Of a DNA stretch of 64,000 bases, positions 56,401 through 63,929 are shown one piece after another. Source of the stretch: Saccharopolyspora sp. SCSIO 74807 (lineage in GTDB: Bacteria; Actinomycetota; Actinomycetes; Mycobacteriales; Pseudonocardiaceae); NCBI RefSeq assembly GCF_037023755.1, contig NZ_CP146100.1, positions 3,441,501 to 3,505,500 on the forward strand, given 5' to 3'. The translations under genes were made by a program, and so were the position numbers. The notes under the pieces were generated by a model that had not been told where the DNA came from, did no database searches, and worked only from the letters and a program-made list of their open reading frames with translations. The number at the start of each line of letters is the position of its first letter. Within the stretch, counting starts at the first letter, position 1.

Positions 56401-57306
56401 GTGGACGCGGCGAACATGGCCGGAGCATCGTGGGGCAGGCGGCGGCCGTGGGAGTCGCTTCGACCTGCCGTCGCCCGCGGTTTCGGTGCCGTCCCGCCGC
56501 CGATGCTGGTGCTGCTCGGCGTGATCAGCCTCCAGGTCGGCGCCGCGTTCGCGAAGCAGCTGTTCGCGATGGCCGGGGCCAACGGGGTGGTGACGCTCCG
56601 GCTGCTGTTCGCCGCGCTCGTGCTGCTGGTCGTCTGGCGTCCGTCGCTGCGCCTGGATCGCACGACCTGGCTGGTGATCGCCGCCTACGGGGCGGTGCTC
56701 GCGGGCATGAACATCTGCCTGTACCAGGCGATCGACCGCATTCCGCTGGGCGTGGCGGTGACCATCGAGTTCTTGGGGCCGCTGTCGGTGGCGGTGTTCG
56801 GCTCGCGGCGCAAGCTGGACCTGCTGTGGGCGGTCCTCGCCGGACTCGGCGTGCTGCTGCTGTCCCGTGTGGACGGTGGGCTGAACCCGGTCGGCGTCGG
56901 TTTCGCGCTGGCTGCGGGGGTGCTGTGGGGCAGCTACATCCTGGTGGGCGGGAAGCTCGGCAAGTACACCAGCGGTGGTTCCGGCCTGGCGCTGGGGATG
57001 GCGTTCGGCGCAGTTGTCGCGTTGCCGTTCGGGATCACCGGCTCCGGGATGCAACTGCTGGAGCCACCGGTGCTGGTGGCCGGGCTCGTGGTGGCGTTGA
57101 TGTCGTCGGTGGTGCCGTACTCGCTGGAGCTGGAGGCGCTGCGCCGGATTCCGCCGCGGGTGTTCGGCGTGCTGATGAGCCTGGAGCCCGCGGTCGCCGC
57201 GCTGGCCGGGCTGCTCGTGCTGGGGGAGGCGCTGAGCGCTTTGCAGTGGGTGGCCATCGGCTGCGTCGTGCTCGCTTCGGTCGGTTCCACCCGCTTCGCC
57301 CAGTAG
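56401..57306 (+). CDS. EamA/RhtA-type amino-acid or metabolite exporter
   Basis: This 301-residue protein has ten predicted transmembrane helices in two EamA repeats (for example MLVLLGVISLQVGAAFAKQL and GLVVALMSSVVPYSLELEAL). It includes the RhtA-like RIPLGVAVTIEFLGPLSVAV and LMSLEPAVAALAGLLVLGE. It probably exports small metabolites such as threonine or homoserine. GTG at 56401 follows GGAGG with 6-nt spacing, and an ATG six codons in is an alternative. Confidence 0.88.
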   Translation: MDAANMAGASWGRRRPWESLRPAVARGFGAVPPPMLVLLGVISLQVGAAFAKQLFAMAGANGVVTLRLLFAALVLLVVWRPSLRLDRTTWLVIAAYGAVLAGMNICLYQAIDRIPLGVAVTIEFLGPLSVAVFGSRRKLDLLWAVLAGLGVLLLSRVDGGLNPVGVGFALAAGVLWGSYILVGGKLGKYTSGGSGLALGMAFGAVVALPFGITGSGMQLLEPPVLVAGLVVALMSSVVPYSLELEALRRIPPRVFGVLMSLEPAVAALAGLLVLGEALSALQWVAIGCVVLASVGSTRFAQ

Positions 57307-57334
57307 CGGCTCCCGCCGACCCGGTTCAGCCGGA

Positions 57335-57383
57335 AGTGAACGGACCGTTGGTCCCAATAGATTGGACGAGCAGTCCGTTCACT
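57335..57383. repeat. Intergenic palindromic repeat, copy 1
   Basis: An 11-bp perfect inverted repeat (57335-57345 with 57373-57383) has a loop containing a second small pairing (GTCCCAAT/ATTGGAC). It is about 70% identical to copy 2 in direct orientation. Confidence 0.8.
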
Positions 57384-57443
57384 CGGAACTGCCGGGGCGC
57401 CGACACGCCCGGACGCCACCGGGCCGGGGTGATCGCCGGTGCA

Positions 57444-57491
57444 GCGAACGGACCGCTGGTCAAACATAGGAGCATCGAGCAGTCCGTTCAC
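57444..57491. repeat. Intergenic palindromic repeat, copy 2
   Basis: The same element as copy 1, with 10-bp arms and one mismatch (57444-57453 with 57482-57491). It overlaps the stop codon of the following reductase gene and may terminate both converging transcripts. Confidence 0.75.
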
Positions 57492-58384
57492 CCGGGAGGT
57501 CGCGGGGAGTTCTCCGGGAGGGCGCGCAGCAGAGCGAGCAGCGTTTCGTTGCGCGGCACCGGGATGCCGTGGTGCCGCGCCGCGCGCACCAGAACGCCGG
57601 TGATGGCCTCGTGCTCGGTGCCCAGCCCGGCCAGCCGGTCGTAGAGCATCGACGTGCCGGTGGAGTCGTCGACCAGGAAGCCCAACGCTTCGATGCTGCG
57701 GTCCACGTCGCCCTCGTCCAGCTCGGCACCTTCCGCGCGCGCCACCGCGACCGCTTCGGACAGCACCGCGCGCAGCAGCTCGCGCGCGCCGGGTTCGGCG
57801 AACACGTCCAGCCGCCGCATCGTCAGCGCGGAGATCGGGTTCGCGCCGAGGTTGGTCAGCAGCTTGCGCCAGGCCGCGCTGCGGAAGTCTTCGGTCGTGC
57901 GCACGTCCGGCCCGCTCAGCAGGCCCTCGAACCGCTCGGCGAGCTCGCAGGCGGGCACCACCAGGCTGATCGGGGAGCGGCGGACCACGTATCCGGGCCG
58001 CAACCGTTCCGCGCCCCCGTAGAGCAGCGCGGGCAGCACCGGCGAGCGCAGGCCGAACGGGGCGAGCGACGCGTGGTGCTCGATGCCGTTCTGCACCGCG
58101 ACGACGGGCGTCTTCGGCCCGTCCGCGGCCCGCAGCCACCCTTCGGCGCTCGCGATGTCCTGGACCTTCGTGGTCAGCAGGACCCAGTCCACCGGGCCGA
58201 GCCGCTGCGGGTCGGTCTCGATCGCGACGGGCAGCTCGCTGCTGCCGTCCGGGTCCTCGATCACGAGCTCGTCGAACGGCGTGCGCACGCACACCGTGAC
58301 TTCGTGCCCGGCCGCGTGCGCCGCCGCCGCGAGCACCCCGCCGACCGCACCCGCGCCGATCACCGCAATTCGTTGAGCAGCCAC
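57488..58384 (-). CDS. 2-dehydropantoate 2-reductase family oxidoreductase
   Basis: This 298-residue NADPH-dependent reductase-like protein has the dinucleotide loop RIAVIGAGAVGGVLAAAAHA and VDWVLLTTKVQD with the conserved Lys. VQNGIEH and the catalytic-domain Lys and Asn in AWRKLLTNLGANPISAL follow. Pantothenate synthesis is possible, but many paralogues act on other 2-oxoacids. GTG at 58384 has TAGGCT 6 nt upstream and no Shine-Dalgarno. The stop codon lies inside palindromic repeat copy 2. Confidence 0.88.
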   Translation of the reverse strand: MAAQRIAVIGAGAVGGVLAAAAHAAGHEVTVCVRTPFDELVIEDPDGSSELPVAIETDPQRLGPVDWVLLTTKVQDIASAEGWLRAADGPKTPVVAVQNGIEHHASLAPFGLRSPVLPALLYGGAERLRPGYVVRRSPISLVVPACELAERFEGLLSGPDVRTTEDFRSAAWRKLLTNLGANPISALTMRRLDVFAEPGARELLRAVLSEAVAVARAEGAELDEGDVDRSIEALGFLVDDSTGTSMLYDRLAGLGTEHEAITGVLVRAARHHGIPVPRNETLLALLRALPENSPRPPG

Positions 58385-58460
58385 GGCCGCAGCCTACTTG
58401 TTCGTGCACCCCTCGATCAGCCGCGAGCGGCCGGTTCGCCGTTCAGCAGCTCGATCGGCG

Positions 58461-59612
58461 CTACGCCTCGATCCCGGAGCCTCCCTGACCGGCCGCGGTG
58501 ATCTCGCCGCGGAGCACCGCCTCCAGGTCGTAGCGGGTGGGTTCGTCGAGCTGGTCGTAGCGGCAGGAGGTGGCGTCGCGGTCCGGTCGCCAGCGCACGA
58601 ACTGCGTGGTGTGCCGGAATCGGGATGGCGCGGCGCCTTCGGTGTGGTCGTAGCTGACTTCCACGACCCGTTCCGGCCGCAGCGGCTGCCACGGCTGTTC
58701 GGTGCTGCGCCAGCGGTTGATCGAACCGGGCAGCCTGCGGCCGTCCGCGGCGTGCTCGCCGAGCCACGGATGCTCGCCCTCGGTGCGCAGGCTGCTGAGC
58801 TGGTCCGCCAGTTCGCGCCGCATCGCGGCCGGGAACGCGCCCACGACGCCGACGTGGTGCAGCACGCCGCGGTCGTCGTAGAGCCCCAGTAGCAGCGACC
58901 CCACCGCCGTGCCGGGTTCGGTGTTGGCGTGCCAGCGCAGCCCGGCAACCACGCAGTCCGCGGTACGCGCGTGCTTGATCTTCAGCATGGTGCGCTTGCC
59001 CGCCAGGTACGGGCTTTCCGCGTCCTTGCCGATGATGCCGTCCAGCCCGGCGCCCTCGAACACCCGGAACCACGCCTCGGCCGTGCCGTGATCGGTGGTC
59101 ATCGGCGTCGCCAGCAGCTCGGGGCCGGTCAGGCCGAGCTCGTCGAGCCGTTGCCTGCGGGTGGAGAACGGTTCGGTGCGCAGGTCGTCGGAGTCCAGCG
59201 CGAGCAGGTCGAAGGCGACGAACCGCGCCGGGGTGCGCTCGGCCAGCTGCCGCACCCGGCTGGCCGCCGGGTGGATGCGTTCGCTGAGCGCGTCCCAGTC
59301 GAGGTGGTCGCCGTGCTCGTCGCGGCGCACCACGATCAGTTCGCCGTCGAGCACCGCGGGACGGGACAGCTTCGCGGCGACCGCTTCGAGCACCTCCGGG
59401 AAGTAGCGGTTCAACGACTTGCCGGTGCGCGACTGCAGCATCACGGGAGGATCCGAGGCCGCGTCGTCCGGTGCAGGCCCGCCCGGATCGGCGAAGACCA
59501 GGCAGCGGAAGCCGTCCCACTTCGGCTCGAAGCACAGGCCCGGGCGCTCCGGCAGCCCGTCGACCGGCCCGGCCAGCATCGGTTTCACCGGCGGATGCAC
59601 CCGCAGCGCCAC
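58461..59612 (-). CDS. ligC: ATP-dependent DNA ligase, LigC type
   Basis: This 383-residue ligase has the nucleotidyl Lys motif EPKWDGFRCLVF near residue 32 (motif I). It also has LDGELIVV (III), DGIIGKDAESPYLAG (IV), and KIKHARTADCVV (V). A C-terminal OB domain (GSLLLGLYDDRGVLHHVG) follows. It seals nicks in NHEJ or other repair and probably works with the standalone polymerase 4 kb upstream. GTG at 59612 follows GGAGG with 5-nt spacing. No Ku gene is in the window. Confidence 0.93.
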   Translation of the reverse strand: MALRVHPPVKPMLAGPVDGLPERPGLCFEPKWDGFRCLVFADPGGPAPDDAASDPPVMLQSRTGKSLNRYFPEVLEAVAAKLSRPAVLDGELIVVRRDEHGDHLDWDALSERIHPAASRVRQLAERTPARFVAFDLLALDSDDLRTEPFSTRRQRLDELGLTGPELLATPMTTDHGTAEAWFRVFEGAGLDGIIGKDAESPYLAGKRTMLKIKHARTADCVVAGLRWHANTEPGTAVGSLLLGLYDDRGVLHHVGVVGAFPAAMRRELADQLSSLRTEGEHPWLGEHAADGRRLPGSINRWRSTEQPWQPLRPERVVEVSYDHTEGAAPSRFRHTTQFVRWRPDRDATSCRYDQLDEPTRYDLEAVLRGEITAAGQGGSGIEA

Positions 59613-59658
59613 GACGACCTCCTCGGTCCGCACCAAGTTCGTCGAGTATGTGCGCGGC

Positions 59659-60273
59659 TCAGCGCACCCGCTGCCGCGGCGAGCGGTCCAGCTGCATCCG
59701 GACGGCGGTGGGCAGCTCCTCGGTGCCCAGCGCCCGACGGGCGCGGGAGAGGACCTTGTCGTCCAGCTCCTCCCACACGTGCCGCACGTTCGTGCCTTCC
59801 TGCAGCGACAGCGTGAGCCGGACGTTGGGCCGCTGATCGGTGCCCGCCATCCGCACCCGGGCGCGGCTGACCCCGGTGACGTTCTCCGCGTCGGCGCGCA
59901 CCGCCTCGGTCAGCGCCGCGGACGTGACCGTCGCCGAGCTCTCCCCCTCACCGGTCAGCCGCAGGTCCGGCCGCCCTTCCGGGCGCAGCGACCGCAGCAG
60001 CCACCACACGCCCAGCACCGCCAGCACGACCCCGAGCGCGATGCCGATGCCGTAGACCCACTCGCTGTGGCCGCTCGCCCAGCGCGTGGCCAGCGGATCC
60101 AGCACCGGGCGTTGCGCGCGGAACCGGCCGAGCCAGCCCGCGCCCACCACCAGCGCCAGCGCGCCGACCAGCAGCAGCACCAACCCGATCACCGTCAGCA
60201 GCGACCGCTCGAAGCCGAGCGAGCGGCCGACCGCGGTGCGACTCGGGCGGGCGGGAACTTCTCGGTGCGTCAT
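59659..60273 (-). CDS. amaP: AmaP-like membrane anchor for Asp23 proteins
   Basis: This 204-residue protein has two transmembrane helices (LLTVIGLVLLLVGALALVVG and YGIGIALGVVLAVLGVWWLL) and a C-terminal cytoplasmic domain. That domain includes VTSAALTEAVRADAENVTGV, similar to Asp23-type folds. It matches the alkaline-shock-protein membrane anchor AmaP. ATG at 60273 overlaps the preceding DUF6286 gene by 4 nt (ATGA). It is the last gene of the ECF/Asp23 operon. Confidence 0.85.
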   Translation of the reverse strand: MTHREVPARPSRTAVGRSLGFERSLLTVIGLVLLLVGALALVVGAGWLGRFRAQRPVLDPLATRWASGHSEWVYGIGIALGVVLAVLGVWWLLRSLRPEGRPDLRLTGEGESSATVTSAALTEAVRADAENVTGVSRARVRMAGTDQRPNVRLTLSLQEGTNVRHVWEELDDKVLSRARRALGTEELPTAVRMQLDRSPRQRVR

Positions 60274-60806
60274 CGCCGCTCCTTCGCCGGGGAAACCGAA
60301 ACCGACACCTTGGGTGCGCGTTGCAGCGGCAGCTCGCCGACCGCGCCTGCCGTGGTCTGCGACAACCGGTCGCGCAGGTCGCCGACCACCCGGAACTGCC
60401 CGGTGGCCCGCACCCGCACCCGGCGCCGGTCCGCGGTCACCGAAGCCCCGGCGACGCCGTCCTGCGCGCGGACCTGGTGCCCCACCAGCCGCGCCAGGGA
60501 ACGCGGGTCGGTGGTCACGGTGACCTCGGGCGCCGGGTCTAGCAGCCGGATCTCCTTGCGGCCCGCGCGCAGCGCCGCCAGCAGCAGCACCAGCCCGAGC
60601 AGCACCACACCTGCCGACACCAGCCGCACCGGCAGGTCCTGCCAGTTCAAGCCGTCCAGCGCGGGACGGGCCGCGGACCAGGGCACCAGCACGCCACCCG
60701 ATCCGCGCCGGGTCCACGCGCCGACGATCTCGACGATCAGCAGCACGCCCGCCGCGAGGGCGGCCAGCCCGGCCAGGGACGTGATCAAACGGACAACGGC
60801 ACGCAA
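60270..60806 (-). CDS. DUF6286 membrane protein of the Asp23 cluster
   Basis: This 178-residue protein has two transmembrane segments (LITSLAGLAALAAGVLLIVE and VRLVSAGVVLLGLVLLLAAL). A cytoplasmic domain (EVTVTTDPRSLARLVGHQVR) with a beta-alpha arrangement like AmaP and Asp23 follows. Similar proteins in actinobacteria carry DUF6286. The start is TTG at 60806, 4 nt after the Asp23 stop, with GGAGTGAG upstream. The function is unknown; a partner of AmaP is likely. Confidence 0.8.
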   Translation of the reverse strand: MRAVVRLITSLAGLAALAAGVLLIVEIVGAWTRRGSGGVLVPWSAARPALDGLNWQDLPVRLVSAGVVLLGLVLLLAALRAGRKEIRLLDPAPEVTVTTDPRSLARLVGHQVRAQDGVAGASVTADRRRVRVRATGQFRVVGDLRDRLSQTTAGAVGELPLQRAPKVSVSVSPAKERR

Positions 60807-60810
60807 GGGC

Positions 60811-61221
60811 TCACTCCACTCGGTCGCGTTTCGGCGCGGGCACCAATGCCGAGACGGTGACCTCCACCGAGATCACCCGGACACCTGCCTGCCGATCCAG
60901 TTCCTCGCGGACCTTCGCGCGGACCGCCCGCACCGACTCGCCCACCGGCTCGGGATAGCGCAGCGCCAGGTCCAGCCGGATGCGCAGTTCCCGGTCCGGG
61001 CCGGACAGCTTCGCGCTGGAGCCGTGCGTGCCGACCCCCAACCCGGCGATCCGCCGCTGCGCCCGGGTGGTGCCCGCGGTGGTGTCCGCGGCGTGCTCGG
61101 CGATCTTGCGCAGCACCCCGCGGTCGATCTGCAGCGTGCCGCGCTCGGCGGCGTCCCCGGCGGCAGGCCGCACGGCGTCCCCGCCCGCAGGTTCTGCGGT
61201 GGCCTCGGCGGGTGCGCTCAT
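60811..61221 (-). CDS. Asp23/Gls24 family envelope stress protein (copy A)
   Basis: This 136-residue protein has the Asp23 core: GTLQIDRGVLRKIAEHAAD near residue 29, IAGLGVGTHGSSAKL, and RIRLDLALRYPEPVGESVRA leading into VRVISVEVTVSALVP. The first 28 residues are Ala/Pro/Glu-rich and disordered. Firmicute Asp23 forms membrane-attached sheets tethered by AmaP. ATG at 61221 overlaps the DUF2273 stop (ATGA). Confidence 0.87.
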   Translation of the reverse strand: MSAPAEATAEPAGGDAVRPAAGDAAERGTLQIDRGVLRKIAEHAADTTAGTTRAQRRIAGLGVGTHGSSAKLSGPDRELRIRLDLALRYPEPVGESVRAVRAKVREELDRQAGVRVISVEVTVSALVPAPKRDRVE

Positions 61222-61397
61222 CGGTCCTTGCCCCGGCCCAGGATGTCGCCGATCTCCAGCTCGCCGTCCAGCACGCGCCCGACGAGCAGGCCGATCGCGC
61301 CGAGCACCAGCGCGACCAGGAAGCCGACGAAGCCGCCGCAGGCGGCGGCCGCGCCGAGGATGAGGCCGGCGATCAGGCCGGTCTGCGTTGCGTTCAT
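61218..61397 (-). CDS. DUF2273-like small membrane protein
   Basis: This 59-residue protein has two predicted transmembrane helices (GLIAGLILGAAAACGGFVGF and LVALVLGAIGLLVGRVL) and ends ELEIGDILGRGKDR. This is the layout of DUF2273 proteins that accompany asp23 and amaP in Firmicutes. ATG at 61397 is the only start; its stop overlaps the next ATG. It was translated by hand because of its size. Confidence 0.8.
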   Translation of the reverse strand: MNATQTGLIAGLILGAAAACGGFVGFLVALVLGAIGLLVGRVLDGELEIGDILGRGKDR

Positions 61398-61436
61398 CTG
61401 GGGAACCTTCCTCGCTCTGACTCTCCCGTAGTGCGC

Positions 61437-61733
61437 TCAGCGCACTCGCGTGCGGCGTTTGCGCCGGTGCCACGCCCGGATCCGGTGCACCACGCCGCGC
61501 AACGGACGCGGGCCGGCGACGACGCGAACGGGCGCGTCGTAGCGGTCCGGCCGCGCGCCCGCGCCGGCCTGCCGGTCCAGCTGCGGGCACCGGCCGAGCG
61601 CACGGTCCCGCTGGGCGCGCAGCTCGGCCAGCCCGGCGGCGAACTCGTCCGGATCACCACCCGCGTCAGGGTGGTGGGCGCGGACGAAGGCGCGGTACCG
61701 CCGTTGCGCGTCTTCGTCCCGGGCGCCGGTCAT
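61437..61733 (-). CDS. Short J-domain-like protein in the Asp23 cluster
   Basis: This 98-residue protein begins with a truncated J-domain: YRAFVRAHHPDAGGD contains the HPD motif, followed by FAAGLAELRAQRDRAL (helix III). Helix I is absent or very short. The rest is Arg-rich and basic (RIRAWHRRKRRTRVR at the C-terminus). It could recruit DnaK to Asp23 assemblies. No published family is recalled. Its start overlaps the previous gene stop (TGATG). Confidence 0.6.
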   Translation of the reverse strand: MTGARDEDAQRRYRAFVRAHHPDAGGDPDEFAAGLAELRAQRDRALGRCPQLDRQAGAGARPDRYDAPVRVVAGPRPLRGVVHRIRAWHRRKRRTRVR

Positions 61734-62080
61734 CAGCGGTCCGCCTCGCCGGTGCCCGGATCATCCGCATCGACGTCCTCGGCGGTGCGGACGTCGACGA
61801 CGGTGATGTCCACCGGCGCCGGACCGGTCACCTCGGCGACCAGCTCGCGCAGCTGCGCCACGATGCCCGGCAGCGGGTCGATCAGCCGCAGGACCACACC
61901 GACCTCGACCGGCTCACCGGCCGAGCCGGCGCGGACCCCGGTGACCCGCCGGCCCGGCAGGTGCGAGGCGATGGTGCCGAACGGGCCGCCGTGCAGCTCG
62001 GCCACGGCGGGGTGCGCGCGCACCGCCGCGGCCACCCGTTCCGCGATCTGCGGGGGCTCTTCGCGCGAGGGTTCGGTCAT
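61733..62080 (-). CDS. Asp23-like short protein (copy B)
   Basis: This 115-residue protein has RVAAAVRAHPAVAELHGGPF near the N-terminus and a C-terminal Asp23-like strand-helix-strand: VEVGVVLRLIDPLPGIVAQL leading into VDITVVDVRTAED. Asp23 family membership is by pattern, not by strict signature. ATG at 62080 follows AAGGAGC. It is coupled to the J-domain-like gene by TGATG. Confidence 0.7.
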   Translation of the reverse strand: MTEPSREEPPQIAERVAAAVRAHPAVAELHGGPFGTIASHLPGRRVTGVRAGSAGEPVEVGVVLRLIDPLPGIVAQLRELVAEVTGPAPVDITVVDVRTAEDVDADDPGTGEADR

Positions 62081-62135
62081 GGCAGCTCCTTCGGCCCGGA
62101 CGCGGTCCCGGCGGGGCAGGCCGGGACCGCGTTGC

Positions 62136-62660
62136 TCACTCGACCCGGGACGACGCGGTGCCACCCGCCGCCGAGCCGTTCTCCTCGTCGTCCTCGGACG
62201 GCAGGTGGATGTCGTTGACCGCGATGTTGACCTCGATGACCTCCAGCCCGGTCATCCGCTCCACGCCGGTGATCACGTTGCGGCGCACCGCGCGGGCCAG
62301 CTCGACGATCGACGCGCCGTACTCCACGACGATGTCCAGGTCGATCGCGGCCTGCTTCTCGCCGACCTCGACCTGCACGCCGGAGGTGGAGGTGGTGCCG
62401 CTGCCGCCGGGAATCCGCTCCCGGATGGCGCCGAAGGCGCGGGAGACACCGCCGCCCATCGCGTGCACGCCGGAGATCTCGCGTGCGGCGATCCCGGCGA
62501 TCTTCTGCACGACCGACGCGGCGATCGTCGTCTTGCCCTGCGACGTCTCGTCGGCCAGCCGGGCGGGCGAGGAGGACCCGGTGGTCACGGTCTTGCCTGC
62601 GCTCGCGGAACCGGCCTGCTCCTCGGCGTTCTGCCTGGTGCTACCACTCGTCTCGGCCAT
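62136..62660 (-). CDS. Asp23/Gls24 family envelope stress protein (copy C)
   Basis: This 174-residue protein has a Ser/Thr/Ala-rich N-terminal tail and then the clearest Asp23 domain of the cluster: TTIAASVVQKIAGIAAREI near residue 44, VHAMGG, and VEVGEKQAAIDLDIVVEYG. RNVITGVERMTGLEVIEVNI and the acidic C-terminus follow. It probably forms the main sheet component. ATG at 62660 follows AAGGAAGGAG. A 140-bp gap upstream may hold a separate promoter. Confidence 0.9.
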   Translation of the reverse strand: MAETSGSTRQNAEEQAGSASAGKTVTTGSSSPARLADETSQGKTTIAASVVQKIAGIAAREISGVHAMGGGVSRAFGAIRERIPGGSGTTSTSGVQVEVGEKQAAIDLDIVVEYGASIVELARAVRRNVITGVERMTGLEVIEVNIAVNDIHLPSEDDEENGSAAGGTASSRVE

Positions 62661-62800
62661 GGGTAAGGCTCCTTCCTTGCGCGCGTTGGGGGTTGTCGCC
62701 GGCGCCGCGCGAGTACCGGCGGAGTCGCCGACGCAAGATCGGATGCGGCTGATCCCGCAGCCGTCGCGCAGGTGCGACTCAAGTCACATCCGCGAGCCAA

Positions 62801-63367
62801 TCATGATCCCTGCCGCGACGCGACATCGGCGACCCGCACCCACACCGCGGGTGCCGCCGCGCCGAGCAGGTTCCGCAGCGCCCGTTCCAGCTCGGCACGC
62901 AACCGCGTGGTCACCTCCGGTGCGTCCAGCCCGTAGCCGACCTGCAGATCCACCCGGACCTCGTGCACGTCCCCGGTGCAGGCCAGCAGCCGGACTCCCG
63001 GCCGATCGGCGAGCAGCTCGCCGCTCAACCGCCGCGCCAGCACCAGTGTCGCCTGCGGTGCCACCCGCAGCGAGCCCTGCTCCTGCGCGATCTCCGCGGG
63101 AGAACCACCGGCGCCGTCCCGCGCTCCCCGCACCGTCAGCAGCGTGCGTTCGAGCAGACCCCTCGGCGGTTCGACGGACAGCTGCGCGGCGCGGCGCACC
63201 GGCTCCCAGCCGGGCGCCAGGTCCGCCAGTGCCGCCTGGCAGTGCGGGCAGCTCGCGGCGTGCGCGGCGAACTCCGGCGGTGCGTCCCCGGCGAGGTGCT
63301 CGACGAGTTCGCCGACAGTGCGGCCGCAGGCCAAGTGCTGGTCGGCGTCGAGGGAGGACTCACTCAC
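62801..63367 (-). CDS. Zinc-finger anti-sigma candidate fused to an Asp23-like domain
   Basis: This 188-residue protein has an N-terminal zf-HC2-type zinc anti-sigma motif HAASCPHC (HXXXCXXC) near residues 36-43. There is no transmembrane helix. The C-terminal half (about residues 100-185) looks Asp23-like: SLRVAPQATLVLARRLSGEL, EVRVDLQVGYGLDAPEVTTR, AVWVRVADVAS. It overlaps the ECF sigma gene by 8 nt. Its likely role is to hold the sigma factor while contacting Asp23 proteins. The fusion is inferred by pattern; domain searches would settle it. Confidence 0.75.
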   Translation of the reverse strand: MSESSLDADQHLACGRTVGELVEHLAGDAPPEFAAHAASCPHCQAALADLAPGWEPVRRAAQLSVEPPRGLLERTLLTVRGARDGAGGSPAEIAQEQGSLRVAPQATLVLARRLSGELLADRPGVRLLACTGDVHEVRVDLQVGYGLDAPEVTTRLRAELERALRNLLGAAAPAVWVRVADVASRQGS

Positions 63368-63929
63368 GGTGCATCTCCTTCAACCTCGCCACCAGGGCCA
63401 GCCGCGCGCGGTGCAACCGTGATCGCAATGCCGCCTCGTTCACCTCTAGCACCTCGGCGATCTCCTCGTAAGACATGCCTTCGAACTCGCGCAGGATCAG
63501 CGGCACGCGCTGCGAAGGCTCCAGGGTCGCGATGGCCCGGTGCACTCGGCCGGCCTCTTCGGAGCGCATCGCGTGGTCCTCCGGATTGCCGGATTCCCGG
63601 TCGGAGACCAGATGGCTCATCGACTCGTCGCTGATGTCCATCGGGACCGCGGGCTTGCGCCTGCGCACCTGCGCCAGCGCCGCGTTGGTCACCACGCGGT
63701 AGAGCCAGGTGGTCGGCGCGGCGTCCCCGCGGAAGCGGTGCAGCGAGCGCCACGCCGAGACCCACGCCTCCTGCACGGCGTCCTCGGCCTCGGCCCGGTC
63801 GTTGAGGATCCGGTAGGCGACGCGGTACATGGCGGCGGTGTGCCTGCGGACCAGCTCGTCGAAGGCGACTCCGTCGCCGCGCTGGGCGGCGCCCATCAGG
63901 TCTCGGTCGGTGTCGACCCGCTCGGTCAC
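63360..63929 (-). CDS. ECF-subfamily RNA polymerase sigma factor
   Basis: This 189-residue protein has region 2 (FDELVRRHTAAMYRVAYRIL, AEDAVQEAWVSAWRSLHRF, TTWLYRVVTNAALAQVRRR). A linker and region 4 (RVPLILREFEGMSYEEIAEV, EAALRSRLHRARLALVARL) follow. ECF factors usually answer an envelope or redox signal through a coupled anti-sigma, here the downstream HXXXCXXC protein. GTG at 63929 overlaps the stop of an upstream frame (GTGA). Confidence 0.93.
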   Translation of the reverse strand: MTERVDTDRDLMGAAQRGDGVAFDELVRRHTAAMYRVAYRILNDRAEAEDAVQEAWVSAWRSLHRFRGDAAPTTWLYRVVTNAALAQVRRRKPAVPMDISDESMSHLVSDRESGNPEDHAMRSEEAGRVHRAIATLEPSQRVPLILREFEGMSYEEIAEVLEVNEAALRSRLHRARLALVARLKEMHRE

